64,000 bases of DNA from Peromyscus leucopus. Lineage: Eukaryota; Chordata; Mammalia; Rodentia; Cricetidae. The stretch spans positions 67,593,518-67,657,517 of the forward strand of contig NC_051063.1 of NCBI RefSeq assembly GCF_004664715.2, in the 5' to 3' direction. The position numbers and the translations under genes are program-made. Shown here one piece after another: positions 31,331 through 44,129 of this stretch. Under the pieces are notes generated by a model. It was not told the DNA's origin. It saw only the letters and a program-made list of their open reading frames with translations, and searched no databases. Every line of letters begins with the position of its first letter. The first letter of the stretch is position 1.

Positions 31331-32449
31331 GAGAGCTGTTGGAGTAGGGGAAGAAGATGGAAATGAGGCTGGTAGTGACATCTGAATCTCTGCCCTTCCT
31401 AGTGCAGGATGGAAAGGTCTCCATGACAGCAAAGCCATTGAAGTGGATTATGTAGGGTCGAAAGGGGTGAGCAAGAGAAACTGGGAACAGTGCTGTCACC
31501 CAGAGCAGGTTATAGACCATGCGTGTAACTCTTTCAGAAGAACTCCGTGCTCCTTGCTGGGAAGGAGGTAAGGACTGTTTGGGATCAGGAACTGAGAGGC
31601 TAGTGAAAGAAGTCACTGTCCTCTGACCAAGGACTGGGCCTGTGGAAGTAAAGGATTCTAGTATGACTTCCTGGTTTCTTCCATGAGCCAAACTGAAACC
31701 CAATCTCCCTGTCCTGGCCTCAGCAAGTACTTCTCCTTTGTAAAATTTCCAAAAACCCAAACTATTCTCAATCAAGAGCCCTCGGCTTCTCTCCTTCATC
31801 CTTTCACCCAGGTGTCCTCACCAACTGCCCTCATCACTAAAGGAACAATGATTGCTATGGATGGGGTGGTAGCCTGGTTACAGGAACAGTGAGGAGGAGA
31901 AGCTAGGTCAGGAAACCTGAGAGCAGGTTTCCTGCCCTGCCTCTCACAGAACCACCTCTGACCTCTCCATAGGAGAAGTCTATCCGTTAGCCTGGATGAA
32001 TGAGAGCCCTCTGGGGTTTCCTATTTTTAGGATGAATAGATATTCTCTTGTTCTCCTCTGGGCCCATATCACCAGGAGATTGTTTGTTTGTTTGTTGCTT
32101 GCTTGTTTGTTTGTTGAGAAAGAAGAGTTGAGAAAGCCATAAGAAGTTGTGTTCCAGTCTAGCCTGAGTTCTTCAAGGGACTCCCTGGGTTTTCTCTAAC
32201 ATCAGCCAGCTTTCCTGTGGGCACTGGGAACCATGTCAATTTGCATAGCTCCCCTCTAAGCATCTAAATGGATACCTTTCAGGTTAAGCAAATGAACTTG
32301 ACACGGTGGGTGATTGCTTCTAATGATTTGTAACCCACGAAATTTGTTTAATAAGCCTCTCTTCCCAAGCTATTCTGTGACATTAGAGACCATTTACAAC
32401 AAAGCTGTCTTCAGTAGTCAAACTTAATCCTTACTACCCTGCCTTTGGG
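31331..32449. other. Unassigned; (TTTG)n at 32081-32115
   Basis: A (TTTG)n microsatellite with a 'ttgcttgc' interruption is the only clear repeat. The 158-codon minus-strand frame at 31323-31799 begins in the LTR remnant and shows no domain. Confidence 0.5.
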
Positions 32450-32650
32450 AAATGAGGGGATTTTGTAACGATCACATAAAACCTTATGTGATTTGAAAGC
32501 CCCGAACTCTGGACAAGCGTGCGGTGGTCGCGTAACAAGAAACACGTTAAGAGCTCCCCACTTTACGTGTTTTACATACGGGCTGCTTTTACAAAGGCAT
32601 CTCTAGTGGTGCGCTCTCGATTAATCCAATCGATTTTCTCTGTCTTGGTG
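32450..32650. promoter_or_regulatory. CpG-bearing candidate conserved element
   Basis: In an otherwise CpG-poor area this 200-bp patch keeps several CpGs ('aacgatcacataaaacctta', 'gcggtggtcgcgtaacaaga', 'acgtgttttacatacgggct') plus a bicoid/OTX-like 'gattaatccaatcgatttt'. Retention of CpGs and homeobox words suggests functional constraint. This was not tested by alignment. Confidence 0.38.
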
Positions 32651-35399
32651 TTCTTGGAGTCAGAGCCTCTGGCCCGGGTGAAGCCTGGAGCCCAGAGATA
32701 CTAGACGAGGAAGAAGCCTGAAATGGTGAGAGGACCATTAGGCCCAGAGTGGGTACCATCTGAGTGGGTACCATCTGACCGTGGCTATACCCTTGCCACA
32801 CACTGGTTCCTGTTGGTTCTTGGCACAGCTGCAGGCATCAGGGTATCATTGTAGCAGGAAGTACATAGACAGAGGGGCAGGACAGGGTGAGAGGATGGAC
32901 TCCTTAGCCCTTTCTGTCCTCCAAAGAAGCAAAAATCATTCGGCTCAGGAGTCCACGGGAACTTCTATTGCCATCTGGAAGTCCTTCAGTCTTGGGTTGG
33001 GAAGGGCAAGGAGAGGGCTCTGCCTATGTATAAAGGAGGCAGTCCAAAGACTCCTTCAAGACTCTGCTCTTTCAGTGGCCTGGTTGGTGCAAATCGGAGG
33101 GACACTTAAAGAGACATGTTACAGTTCCACAGAGCTCGTGGTTGAGTGGTACATGAAGACGGATGTATGTGGGATTCAAATGGAGCAGTAGGCATCTCCT
33201 TGGAAACATGAGTGTGTGCACGGGGACTCTTACTGTGGCCGGGCTCCTTCTCCAAGCTCTGCTCTCCAGCCACTGTGTGATCAGCTCTGTGCAGTGGGTG
33301 TGTTCCCCAACATGTAAATAGCTGGCTACCTTCTCGGCTTGAAAGACTGATGAAGGAGAGGCCCCCAAGTAAGCAGATGCACACACACTAATATAGGATT
33401 CCTGTTAAATGTGGAATTTGGATATAGTTGCCTAGTAACTGTTGGACAGAAAGTCATCCCAAACCTCTTATTGCTCTTCTTCTAAAACATGCTAACTATG
33501 GAGCAATGAGCATCCAGGGATGTGTACCTGTTATGTAAACACCCAAAATGAAAGACAACCCTTCGGAGAGATGTCTATTGGGTAAACCTGTTTACAGAAC
33601 AACTTATGCCCATGGAAATATTTGGGGAGAAGTTTTCTTACCCTGTGTTGGGCTATATGAGTGTCAAACACCCAGAACTGGGAATTTTGTTAGATTATAT
33701 AGCCCTTTTGAAACCGGCTCCTACACTCATTACAAAGTGTTTTTGATCCATTTTCGGGAAGGGCTGTGTTTGTAACACATTGTTGGCAGTCTGGGCTGAG
33801 TCTTTTAAGTGGTGTGAAATGCTAGGGGTGTGCACCTGGGTGCCAAGAGGAAGTGGATCTCCCCCTGACCCCCACCCTCTGCCTTCTGGGGACAGGCCGC
33901 ACCTGTTATTTTGTGACTTGGAAATTAAAGCAGGAGGCATGGGGATTTGGATGCTGGGATTGTGACTTTCCGCCATCCATTTCTGACTGGGGATGAGAAA
34001 TGAGAACAAGACAGGACCAATTGCTGTGCCAAGGGCCCTGCTACAGCTATCAGACTAGGGACGGAGGAGGTAGTTGTGTTCCCTTCAAGGAGAACGTCTT
34101 CAGGCTAGTCCTGGTGCATTGGGCCGTTAATAACATGAGATGTGGGTATGGGGGGGACTATAGCAGAATTGGTGAGCATGGTTCAGAGCTCTTCCTCTGT
34201 CTGTGTGAGCAGGAGACAGTGAGATAAGCACCATTCCATCTAAAGTCAGGAATGGAAGATGAGGTCCAAAGAAGCTCCCTTTATCTATGTGAATGACAGC
34301 CCTTAGAAACATAGTCTTCGTTGTCCAAGAATTATGTGGTTTGAGTGTACCCACAGCTGGAGAGGGGCAGCATGAAGTTAGCTGTAAGGAGTGCTTTCTA
34401 ATGCAAGGAAACGCACTGATCCAAAGCAGGCCAGCCCGGGTACTTTGATAGACAATGAGCAGAGACAGCTCCCGGTGGGAGGTGCAGAACCCAGACCAGG
34501 GCAGCTCTGGTCCTCACTCTATGCTCTGACAGCCTTCCCCTTTCCTTCCACACCTCCAAACTGGCTCTTTCCACCTGCATCCCAGGGTTCCATCCTTTCT
34601 GGTCTATGCTTCTAGCTCTGGTTGACTCATCATGGATGCTCACGGCAAGCATCACAGAGGTAAGGAGCACAAGGCAATCCCAGTCAGGAAGTGGCCAGGA
34701 GCAAAGGTCTGATAAGAGAGACAGGAAGGGTGAGTTTGGAAGGCTCTGCAGGAGTAGGCTGGCCCCTCTGAGTTATGTGTTCCCACTGTGTGTGTTTCCT
34801 GAGCACTGTGTGCTGAGCACCTCAGACTCACATGCCATCTTTTCAGTCTTGGCAGCAGTAGATACACATAGTGAGTCAGGCAGAAGCAGGTGGTTGGGGA
34901 TGGTGGGGGGCACTTGCTTCCTGCAGCCTCCCCTAGGCATCAGAATCCTTCAGAATGTAGACCGGTGTAACTACCATGGGGCTCTCTGTGATCTGTTGAC
35001 AGGGGACCTACTACAGGCTGGATACTATTCCCTGCCTGCTCTAACCACAAAGGCCAATCAAACCATTGACAAATACATGCTTTGCCTTTTTGTCTTATAA
35101 ATTAATCTCAATAAACATTTATTATGATCAATCCATGTGAGTCTATTAAATGGGTAACAGAATTTATTAAGATATAAATTGAGGAAATACACTCATGAAT
35201 ACAGAACGGAGTAGACAGCTGAAGTCATCCTCTGATCTGACTGGGAGGGAATCCACCTCACAGGCAGGAGCAGGGAGAAGGGACATGTGACCCTTCTCCC
35301 TTCACTTATAAGAGGTCATGTGCAGCAGCAGGAAGCACCACCTTCTTCAGGCCCTATAGCCCAAGGTCATGAGTGGAGCAAATACCACTACTACACATA
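32651..35399. other. 2.7 kb unassigned sequence
   Basis: A perfect 16-bp tandem pair 'gagtgggtaccatct' (about 32745-32776) is the only structure seen. Open frames at 32781-33191 and 34606-35100 lack domains and splice context. Confidence 0.45.
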
Positions 35400-35477
35400 T
35401 TTATTGGACTTCCATTAAGTTACTAAGGAATTTGAAATATGGGATTCATAGAAATTATGAATAGTTGGAAATTATCA

Positions 35478-35660
35478 ATGACTTATTGAGCGGCAATCCC
35501 TCACTCATGCTTTGTGTTCAAGGTCTTCTGGAATCCTCCCAACAACCCACTGAAGTGGATCAAAGTGCTACAAATGAAATGGCAGAGTGGTCCTGTGCCT
35601 GGCTGAAATCACACCATCAACATCCAGCTCACTGCCTTTCGGTGTGTAGGAGCTACAGAT
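35478..35660 (-). mobile_element. Possible MIR fragment
   Basis: 'gacttattgagcggcaatcc', then 'aatcctcccaacaacccact' and 'tggcagagtggtcctgtgcc', weakly follow the reversed MIR order. Confidence 0.35.
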
Positions 35661-35867
35661 GAGTGAGAACTGACACTTTTCTGAGCCTCACAGGGGACGT
35701 ATGTGACTCCCCACAAACACTACTATATTTGCACATGATAAAATATTGTGTCAGCTAGCAGTAACCCATGGAGAGATTTTGCTTAGATGTATGTACCATT
35801 ACTATAGAGATTCCTACTTCTACTGGGCACAAAGCAAGCCCCATGTGACTCTGGAGCTTCTATCTCT

Positions 35868-35874
35868 ATGTCTG

Positions 35875-35917
<43 letters not shown>

Positions 35918-36211
35918 GTTTATCTATATATCTATCATCTATCCATCATCTGTCTACATCCATTTACAATTTATCCATAGATGCATTCATTCATCTACCA
36001 TCTATCTGTACCTACATCTATCATGTATCCATCTGCCATCTATCATCTATTATCCATCCATCTACCATCTATCTATTCACCCATTTATCTATTCACCTAT
36101 TCAGTTATCATTCATTTCCATCTATCAATCATCCATTCATCTACCCACTCATCCTTCCTTCTTTCCATCCATGTATCTACTCAAATACCCAGTTTATATC
36201 CATTTATCTCC

Positions 36212-36267
<56 letters not shown>

Positions 36268-36290
36268 ATCCACCCATCCATCTCTATCCA
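35868..36290. repeat. (TCTA)n / GATA-type microsatellite field
   Basis: Two perfect TCTA blocks (about 35874-35917 and 36214-36262) enclose 300 bp of degenerate ATCC/ATCT/ATTCA tetranucleotides. The tetranucleotide period leaves all three plus frames open for stretches, giving Ser-Ile-Tyr-Leu-rich frames that are not genes. Confidence 0.95.
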
Positions 36291-36569
36291 TTCATTTTGT
36301 TGATGATGTGGGACCCAGGACCTCACACATGGTAAGCACTCTCTTTACTCTGGAGAAAAACCCACATCCATGTCTATGAGTCTCTTTTCAGCAAGGGGAG
36401 TACCTTAGGGAGAGAGTTGGCTGAGTCCAGGAGTTCCACTTTGCATTTGGGGCTCCAATTCTTGTCATATGTAACTCAAAGTTTCAGATAATGCAAGGAT
36501 TTCCTGATTACAGACACGGTGTGTCTTTATATGATTATCTTTTGAAAACTTACAAATTTGAGAGTTGAG

Positions 36570-36685
36570 TGTGTTAACAACCATTTTACAGGTGAGCAAA
36601 GTGAGGACAAAGGCTCCAAGATTACCCAGCATGCAGATAACAGAACCAGTACTCACAGTTGTTGATCTCCAAGCATCAATAGTAC
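36570..36685 (-). mobile_element. MIR SINE fragment
   Basis: 'ccattttacaggtgagcaaa' and 'gtgaggacaaaggctccaag' match the reversed MIR core 'cattttacagatgaggaaactgagg'. Confidence 0.5.
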
Positions 36686-36718
36686 TGAAAATATTCTCAG
36701 TTCCTAAAAATACAAATT

Positions 36719-36830
36719 CAGGGGTAGGGAAGGAAGGGAGAGAGGGAGGAAGGGAGAGAGGGAGGAAGGAAGAAGTGGGGGCAGAAGTGGGGGGAAGGGG
36801 ACTGAGAAAGAAAGAAAGGAGAAAGACTAT
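36719..36830. repeat. Purine-rich low-complexity (GGAA/GGAG)n
   Basis: Almost uninterrupted A/G over 110 bp with AGGGAGAG and GGAAGG units. Confidence 0.9.
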
Positions 36831-36839
36831 GTTAGCATT

Positions 36840-39350
36840 TTTGAATTGAAGAATTTAAAATCTTTTGGTGGCAAGCTACGACGGTGTATTGCTAAGGCTT
36901 AGGAATTTTACCCTGCTATTTGTTCTTCAAATAAAAGAATCAGAGTTGCTGACTTAGTTTAAACCAACTCCAAAGACTGCAGAGATGACTGCTGATTAAA
37001 AACGTGTCTTTCTTGCTCAGAGAAGGAAATAGCAGGTCTGGTTTCCCGGAAAGTGTTGCATCTTGCAAATTTGATTTTCATTTGCAACAGATGAGAATGT
37101 CAATGACTGAGAAAATATTACTTGATTATTAACAAGCTAGAAATAGTAACTGAGTACTTGCTTTGGCATCTACCCACACATGTGAGATAAAAATAGATTA
37201 GAAGAAGTCTAAATATGAATTTAAAGGTGACTGTGGAATCATTACTCTTGCTGTTTTTCTGGCCTCCCCCTGCCAGAAATTCCGCGGACTAATTCCGCAG
37301 TTTGATAGGTGCCTAGATGAATAGATTCTCTAGATTCTAGTAATGGAAAGGGCGACTTAGACTTAGTATGCTCTCCCATTTCTGCATGGAACCTGAATGT
37401 CCTGAGAAACAAACAGTTCAGCCATCATTCTCATTTGGATACATGCAATCATTTTGAATTGTCAAATCTGTATTAACTTGTATCTTTCAGATCCTCATTA
37501 TTTCATTTCCTCTCAGTTCTGCTATCTAGAATTTTTTTTTAACAACTCAGCTTTCTTGATCGTTTGTGGCTTCATACATATTCTAGAGCTGAACACTTCC
37601 AGTGACAGAGTACTCGGGAGAACTGATAACAGGCTGTTGGAGAAGGAAGGAGTCGGCCCATACTAACCTTGTTATCCACAAAAAGATTTTCAGATTCCCC
37701 TGCACTTAGCAATGAAGCTATCGGAATTCATTCCACTCAAGGCTACATCTGGCATCAGTGGAAATGGGTGCTGTGATTGCTGCATACAGTACAGGCTCAA
37801 ACTTCCAAATAGATAATGTCAGAACATTTCTAAAATAGGATGCTAACATCAAGATATACTGCACCAATCAACATACACCAGGCAGGGCAGAAATGGGATG
37901 AAGGATTGGGGAGGAGGCTAGAGATGGTCTGTTTCCATTGCCTAGGTCCACAGCGAGGTAACTTTACTGCTTGAATGGCTGTACGAATTCCTTGTGCTAC
38001 ACTCTGAGTTCGAATCTAGGAAACCAGCATGCTGATGCTTATGAAAGTGCTCACAGAAGGGTCTGTTTTAGAACCTACAGGGCGCCCGACTCTGACAGTT
38101 CAGGAGAATGGTAGGGAGGGGATGGTGGCCTTAGGTTCGTGACACTGCTGTTCTGGGTGTCGTTTCTCTCCTCGGAGTTTCTGCCAGCCTGGAATACTCA
38201 TCTGAAACTTCTGCCTTTTCGAAAGGATGCCTTCACTCTGAATCAGCAAGCAAAGGTCACATTACAAGTGTGTTCTGGGGATGGCAACATTTTGATTAGT
38301 TACGCAAGAGTCCCCCGGCTTTCCCCAGGATGTCATATTCTAACATTTTCCATTATTTTAAGAAAACCATGTAAGTCGACACTGTTCTGCAATAAGAACT
38401 TGAATTTTGTGGCTTATTTTCTTTGCCGTTATGTGTCAGCACCGTGGGCATCGTTGTAGGGAATAAATGACTCTTCCCCAATAAACCAAACGCCTAAAGA
38501 AGCCCCTGGAGGAGGCAGGGATGTCCATAAAAGTTGAAATGGATTTTATAATATGGCATTCAATTTAGTGCAATCAGTAGAATTCAAAAATAGTCCAATC
38601 TTCCAAAAGAAAATACCTTTGCTACTAATCAGGGAGGTGAGGCCATGTTCTTCCTAGAAGCAGATGCACGTGGCTTCGTCAATGGCCGACAGTATTTATC
38701 AAATTATCTCCTCGCTTCCATTTAAGACATTAGTTACCTGGAACATTGAGAAGCTTTTTTCTTTCCTCTTGCTCTCTCCTTAAGTTTGAAAAATTAGCCC
38801 CTTAAAGACAACTCCCAGAAAGCATTTATCAAAAGGCCAATTCTCTTTCTGTAGCTTATTGAGAAAAGGCACATGTGTGCGCCCTTTTCTAGTTCTTCCT
38901 CCAAGAGTGTCTGTAACAGAAGATATTTCATAAGTGAGGCCAGCAAGCTGACATCATTAATTGTTCTGCAGTGCTGGTGTCTCTGCGAGAAATAAAGCAC
39001 CAGTGTTCAGCTCTAGGAGGTAGGGTGAGGGACTGCAAGGAAGCTTGATGGATCACATCATAATGTACAGATGTGACAGCTGGTCCTGTGCGAGAGGTAG
39101 AAATACCCAGAGAACGAACACACATGCTCTGGGTTCCATGAAAAATCAGCCTAAAGACAAGCCCAGGTGAAGAGCAGTGATGGGACCCTCAACCCACACA
39201 AGCATTAGACTCAAAATTTCCACACATGCCAGGGTTCCTAAATGATGTCCCTAGAAATCCAGACACTCAAACAAATGCTGTAAAGGATAGATTTGCCAAC
39301 ATAAAACTTAAAACCTTAACGATGTAAACTGAAGGATTGGGAGTTTGTTT
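36840..39350. promoter_or_regulatory. Repeat-free block, candidate conserved noncoding
   Basis: About 2.5 kb in which I recognise no transposon or microsatellite. It includes 'cttgattattaacaagctag', 'gaaattccgcggactaattc' and 'ccaataaaccaaacgcctaa', a paired ATTCCGC repeat near 37277-37299, and many AT-rich words. The frame at 38139-38459 is not supported as an exon. The block resembles regulatory DNA near developmental genes. Confidence 0.35.
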
Positions 39351-39353
39351 TAA

Positions 39354-39355
<2 letters not shown>

Positions 39356-39394
<39 letters not shown>
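39356..39394. repeat. (GT)n microsatellite
   Basis: About 19 GT units. Confidence 0.97.
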
Positions 39395-39397
<3 letters not shown>

Positions 39398-39595
39398 ATT
39401 TTATACTTAAACTTTTAATAACATAGACATGAAAATAATGGGCACACACCCACTGCAGCTCAATGGTTGCTCCCTGAACACATTCGCTGCATTTACATTT
39501 GGTTGCCTTCTCATGCCAAATGGAGCCTTAAACAATTTAAAAAAAAAAAAAAAAGATTTGAATGTCCAACTCCAAAAATTTTTTTCCATGATAAG

Positions 39596-39597
<2 letters not shown>

Positions 39598-39650
<53 letters not shown>
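39598..39650. repeat. (GT)n microsatellite
   Basis: About 26 GT units, the second long GT run within 300 bp. A 14-16 bp A-run precedes it at 39540-39555. Opposite-strand His-Thr frames are artefacts. Confidence 0.97.
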
Positions 39651-39652
<2 letters not shown>

Positions 39653-39889
39653 GATGAGTGACCAAGTACCATTGTTTGTAGATGCATCTCTTCCTCCCTC
39701 CCCACCCATGGTCCATCCCAGAGTCTTTGTTCAGTGCCCGGAAGGGGTGGCTTACAGCTTCCCTTCAGCCAGACTCATCCAACAACCTTCAATTTGCACT
39801 TGTTACTGAGCCAAAGTCAACCCTCCAGGAAGTTCCTTAGCTTGTTTTGGTGTTGCAGGAAGGCAGTGTAGTACCATGGGGGGGTTTTC

Positions 39890-39995
39890 AGAGCCAAATC
39901 TGATACCCTTGTTGGCCAGAGTTTCCCAAGCCTCAATTATGTTGTCTGTAAAATGGAAACAGTAAGACACAATTCACCATTGATGTCTGGGATGG
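39890..39995 (+). mobile_element. MIR SINE fragment
   Basis: 'tttcccaagcctcaattatg' then 'gtctgtaaaatggaaacagt' matches the MIR core region. Confidence 0.5.
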
Positions 39996-40404
39996 CATGT
40001 GATCATGGAAATGGACCCCCCCCCTGCACCTCACACACACCTTATCTTGGGCCTCCAACTTTCAGCTTCTTTTTGGAAAGGACTCTGAGGTGCCAGGCAT
40101 AGAATCATCAGAGCTTGTGTGGCCCTCACGGTGTTTCAGAATGCTTTCCCACTCAGGCACTGACCTCTGCAGAGGAGTTTCAGTGCCCTCCATCTCTCTT
40201 TCGCCCGCAGGCCCGCTATCTGATTGTCCTATCCCTGACCTGCCTTCCTCCAAAGCACCAGGGCTCTGTGAAACATCTTCAGCCTCCTGGTTGTTCTGCA
40301 ATGTCCAGCTTCCAGCTTCCAAGGCTTGCCGTCCAAGCTCCACACCACCATAGGGGCTTCCTGGGACTAGAATGCACCTCCACTGAGGGTAACATTGGGC
40401 TTAT

Positions 40405-40545
40405 TGATATTTTTTTCTTATTATGTAGCCTTCGATGGCCTGGAACTCACTATGTAGACCAAACTGGCCTTGAACTCACAGAGCTCTGTTTCCCTCTGCT
40501 TCCTCAGTGCTAGGATTAAAAGTATACACCAACATGCATTGGGCT
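40405..40545 (-). mobile_element. B1 SINE
   Basis: 'cctggaactcactatgtaga' and 'ccaaactggccttgaactca' to 'gtgctaggattaaaagtata' are the reverse complement of a moderately diverged B1. Confidence 0.92.
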
Positions 40546-40644
40546 TAATGATACAGGATTGCTACCCTGGCTCAGATATGTAGCAGGTGGCAAGAACCAG
40601 TATGAGTTTGTCAATTGATTGTTTAAAAAAAAATTTAACAGCGC

Positions 40645-40840
<196 letters not shown>

Positions 40841-41040
40841 CAAACTGCTGAATAAGATGTCACAACCAAGCTGTGACACAATTCAGAAATGTCGCTGTAA
40901 CAGAGCCCAGGTGCAACTCCTGGTGAGGACTGTCTGAAAATGCTTCCTGAAGGGACCAGGATTCAAGCTGGGAAGGAAAAGGAGCTGAGAGTGGGGGAGC
41001 AGAAAACCAATCTAAGAGGAAAGTGGGGATGCTAGGAGGA

Positions 41041-41431
41041 TGCTTAGTCAGGGTTTCCATTGCTGTGACAAAACACTAGGACCAGAGGCAAGTTGGGGAG
41101 GAAAGGGTTTATTAAGTTTATACTCCCACATCACTGTTTATCATTGAAGGAAGTCAGGAACTCAAACAGGGCAGGAGCCTGGAGGAGCTGATACAGAGGC
41201 CATGGAGGGGTTCTGCTTACTGGCTTGCTTCCCAAGCCTGCTTTCTTATAGAACCCAGGACCACCTGCCCAGTGATGGAACCATCCACAATGAATTGGGC
41301 CCTCCCTCACTGATCACTAACCAAGAAAATGCCTTAGAGTCAGATCTTATGGAGGCATTTTCTCAATTAAGATTCCCTCCTTTCAAATAACTCCAGTTCG
41401 TGTTCAAGTTGACCTAACACTAGCCAGCCCA
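41041..41431 (-). mobile_element. MT-type MaLR LTR
   Basis: 'tgcttagtcagggtttccat', 'gaggcattttctcaattaag' and 'gttcaagttgacctaacact' read in reverse give a full MT-family LTR. A 'ccatcctc'-like polyadenylation signal region is altered. Confidence 0.78.
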
Positions 41432-41689
41432 GAGGGGATAATTGTAGGGATGGGAGGCAATGGACATGCCTGAGCTTCATGTGGAGATTAGAGGTGAGCC
41501 AGCAAAGGTTCTTGAGGAAGGGAAGGTTGTGCAAGTAAGTCCAGGCATTGTTATTTACCTGTGTGTTCAACCTGGATAAGACAGTTCTCTAGAACACAGG
41601 AAACACAGACAATGGCCAGTTCATTTATGTTAGCAAGGAAGCCCTTTAGAGATAGGCTGCAAAGAATGAGTATTGTATATGTGGGCTAT

Positions 41690-41812
41690 CCATGCATGTG
41701 GGTGTCTATATGTGTGTATTTGGTGTGTTTGTATATGGTATATGTATGTGTGCATATGTGTGGTATGTTAGTATGTGTGGATATATCTATATCTCTATAT
41801 ATGGGACTTTAG
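41690..41812. repeat. Degenerate TG/TA-rich repeat
   Basis: TGTG and TATG words dominate ('gggtgtctatatgtgtgtat', 'gatatatctatatctctata'). This is a decayed microsatellite. Confidence 0.8.
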
Positions 41813-43120
41813 ACCATATCCTCTGCAAGTTAGAGAATGCACTCCCCTTTCTACTCAGCATTCTCCCTCCTTTGCTCTGTGTTCCCTTAAAGTGCTCCTC
41901 AGTGTCCCCCCTTCCCTTTAGGAAATGCGTATACATTCCTACCCCTGTCTGCTCCACAGCTCAGAATTTGACTGTACTGGGGATAGCATCTTTAAAGTGA
42001 TGGCTCTTCTAATGCTTCCTGACTCCGCAGGACAGGTGTGCTTATAGGAAGTGGACATTTGGACAGAGGTATGTTCAAAGCCAGAGTCCATGAGACACAA
42101 AAAAAGGCACCCTCTACAAGCTAGGGGAGAGGCCCCTTGGAAGTCTGTGTAACACACTTGTATTAGAGCTTTGGCAGGACGGTGAGCACTTCGTTAATGT
42201 GGCTTTAATGTACTCACTGTTGGAAAGAAGACTCCACCTGCAAGCAGCCATTGTAGCACACATAGGAGTCCCATGGGAAATGGTTTCTACCATCACTCCA
42301 CTGCTGTGTCACACTCTAGGGCCACCCAAGGAGAAGACTCTCTCAGGAGGATGTCTTGGAGATGCTGACAGTATCAGGGAAGCAACCACCTTCCACACCT
42401 GGGTTTTCTGTCTGGGCTCCATTTGGTTCTTCTGAACTGGGTAAGTGTGTAAATAAGAGGGCCTTGGGCTCTCTATAATGCAGCATTCGCAATTGTGGCC
42501 TTTTAAAGAAACCCACAGACAGTCTTTCCCCATCATCAAATCAGTTCTGTTCTCAGTCACCAAGTCTTCGCATGGATTTTGTAAAATGTGCAAACACTCA
42601 AAGCAAATCTGCTTTTAAAAGCGTCGGGCAGGGAACAAGGAAAATCAAAAATAGAGAAGGAAACACAGGCTGCCAGGATTGGCCTTTACAGCAGTCCAGA
42701 CTCAGATTAACCTGCTCCATCACCATAGACTCCAGGTCACTCTCACCTTTCTGGGAGTTTGTAAGCCAGGCAGTTGCTAAGGGGGCAACTCATACTATCC
42801 CTGCACAATTTCACAGCTGAAAGTCAAATAGCAATGATTTTGCTTTGCCAGCCTGACACCACCTTGACCACGTGGAAGAAGTCCCTGGGCAGTGGAGGTG
42901 CTCTGCAGAGGACTGAGCGCAATGTGGGTGCAGGTGACTGTGCAGCTGAGATGTGCTATGATACGGTCAGAGAGGGCATCCAGGCACTTTTTCTCAATCA
43001 AAATTCCATACATTATGGTAACTAGGGAATTAAACACCACCACACAACCCCCACCGAATGTTCTCTGTGTTAGCTTGCATTCCCCCAGAGACACAAAGCC
43101 AATGCATGCCCTACTCTGTC

Positions 43121-43125
<5 letters not shown>
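41813..43125. other. Unassigned non-coding sequence
   Basis: No exon or repeat was recognised in 1.3 kb. Confidence 0.45.

Positions 43126-43169
<44 letters not shown>
43126..43169. repeat. (TA)n microsatellite
   Basis: About 21 TA units. Confidence 0.97.
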
Positions 43170-43172
<3 letters not shown>

Positions 43173-43371
43173 ACATTCGTATGATGTTCATGCATGCATG
43201 ATATTTATTAACAACAGTAAGATGTAAAGTATATTATAAGCAGTTGGCTCTTACAATCCCAGAGGCTGGGAAGTCTCAGGATCTGCACAGGGCTATTGGA
43301 GACCCAGGGAACTGACAGTGTAGCACCAGTCTGAGGCCAAGTTGAGCACAGGAGACCAACATCCCAGCAGT

Positions 43372-43500
43372 GTTACAAGCCTGTCGTCATAGCTATGTAG
43401 AAAATTGAGGCAGGAGGATGGCCAGTATGAGGCTACAGTGGGCAACATAGTGAATGACTTCAGCCTGAGCCACAGAGTGTTTCCTCGTTACAAAATAAGT
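43372..43500 (+). mobile_element. Old B1/PB1 SINE
   Basis: 'agctatgtagaaaattgagg' with 'caggaggatggccagtatga' and 'ggcaacatagtgaatgactt' follow the B1 order. Strongly diverged. Confidence 0.55.
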
Positions 43501-44129
43501 TTCATGTTCTTCAGTCTTGATGTCTTTTCTCCCATGGGTGGAGAGCAGCCCAGGTCGGGGAAGGCCATCTGGGGGCCTCTTTCTACCGTTCTGCTGTTAA
43601 TCTGCTCAGAAACACCCTCACAGACGCAGCTAGACTCTTGCTTATACAAATAATAGAGCTTTCTGTGTTCAAATCAGATTGGTTCAGGAAATAAGGCCAA
43701 GTGCTGGTGTTCAACAAGAGTGTGTGGAGTCTCTCAGCTCACTTCTCCACTTCTCCATGGTACTCATACCATGCCATGGGAGCCAGTGTTGGACCCCAGC
43801 TCTGAGACTGTTTCTTAAGGCCCACCCACAAGGCCAGGCACACAGCACACTTATCTACTGAAGCTTCCTCAAGAGAACTAGCAGTTGTTAATGTCCCAGC
43901 ATTAGTATAGTTCCCACAGAAGAACAGCCTGCAGACACTGAGACCCTCGCCAGGCTTCTTAATGTTGCAGAATCATAGCCACTTACGGCTAGCCAACACA
44001 TGTTCTATTCCTTTCATTCTGATGTCTCCCTGCTCCAAGGTGAGTCCACTCATCAGCTCATAGTAACACAGACAGCTGTTCAAGACTAGCAAGAAGACGC
44101 TTCCAATTCACCATCTGCCTCCTTTGTTC

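Noticed and set aside
35746..36379. Three overlapping Ser/Ile/Tyr/Leu-rich frames of 132-185 codons
   Set aside because: They arise from the TCTA tetranucleotide field. All three frames are open at once, which is not expected of a gene.
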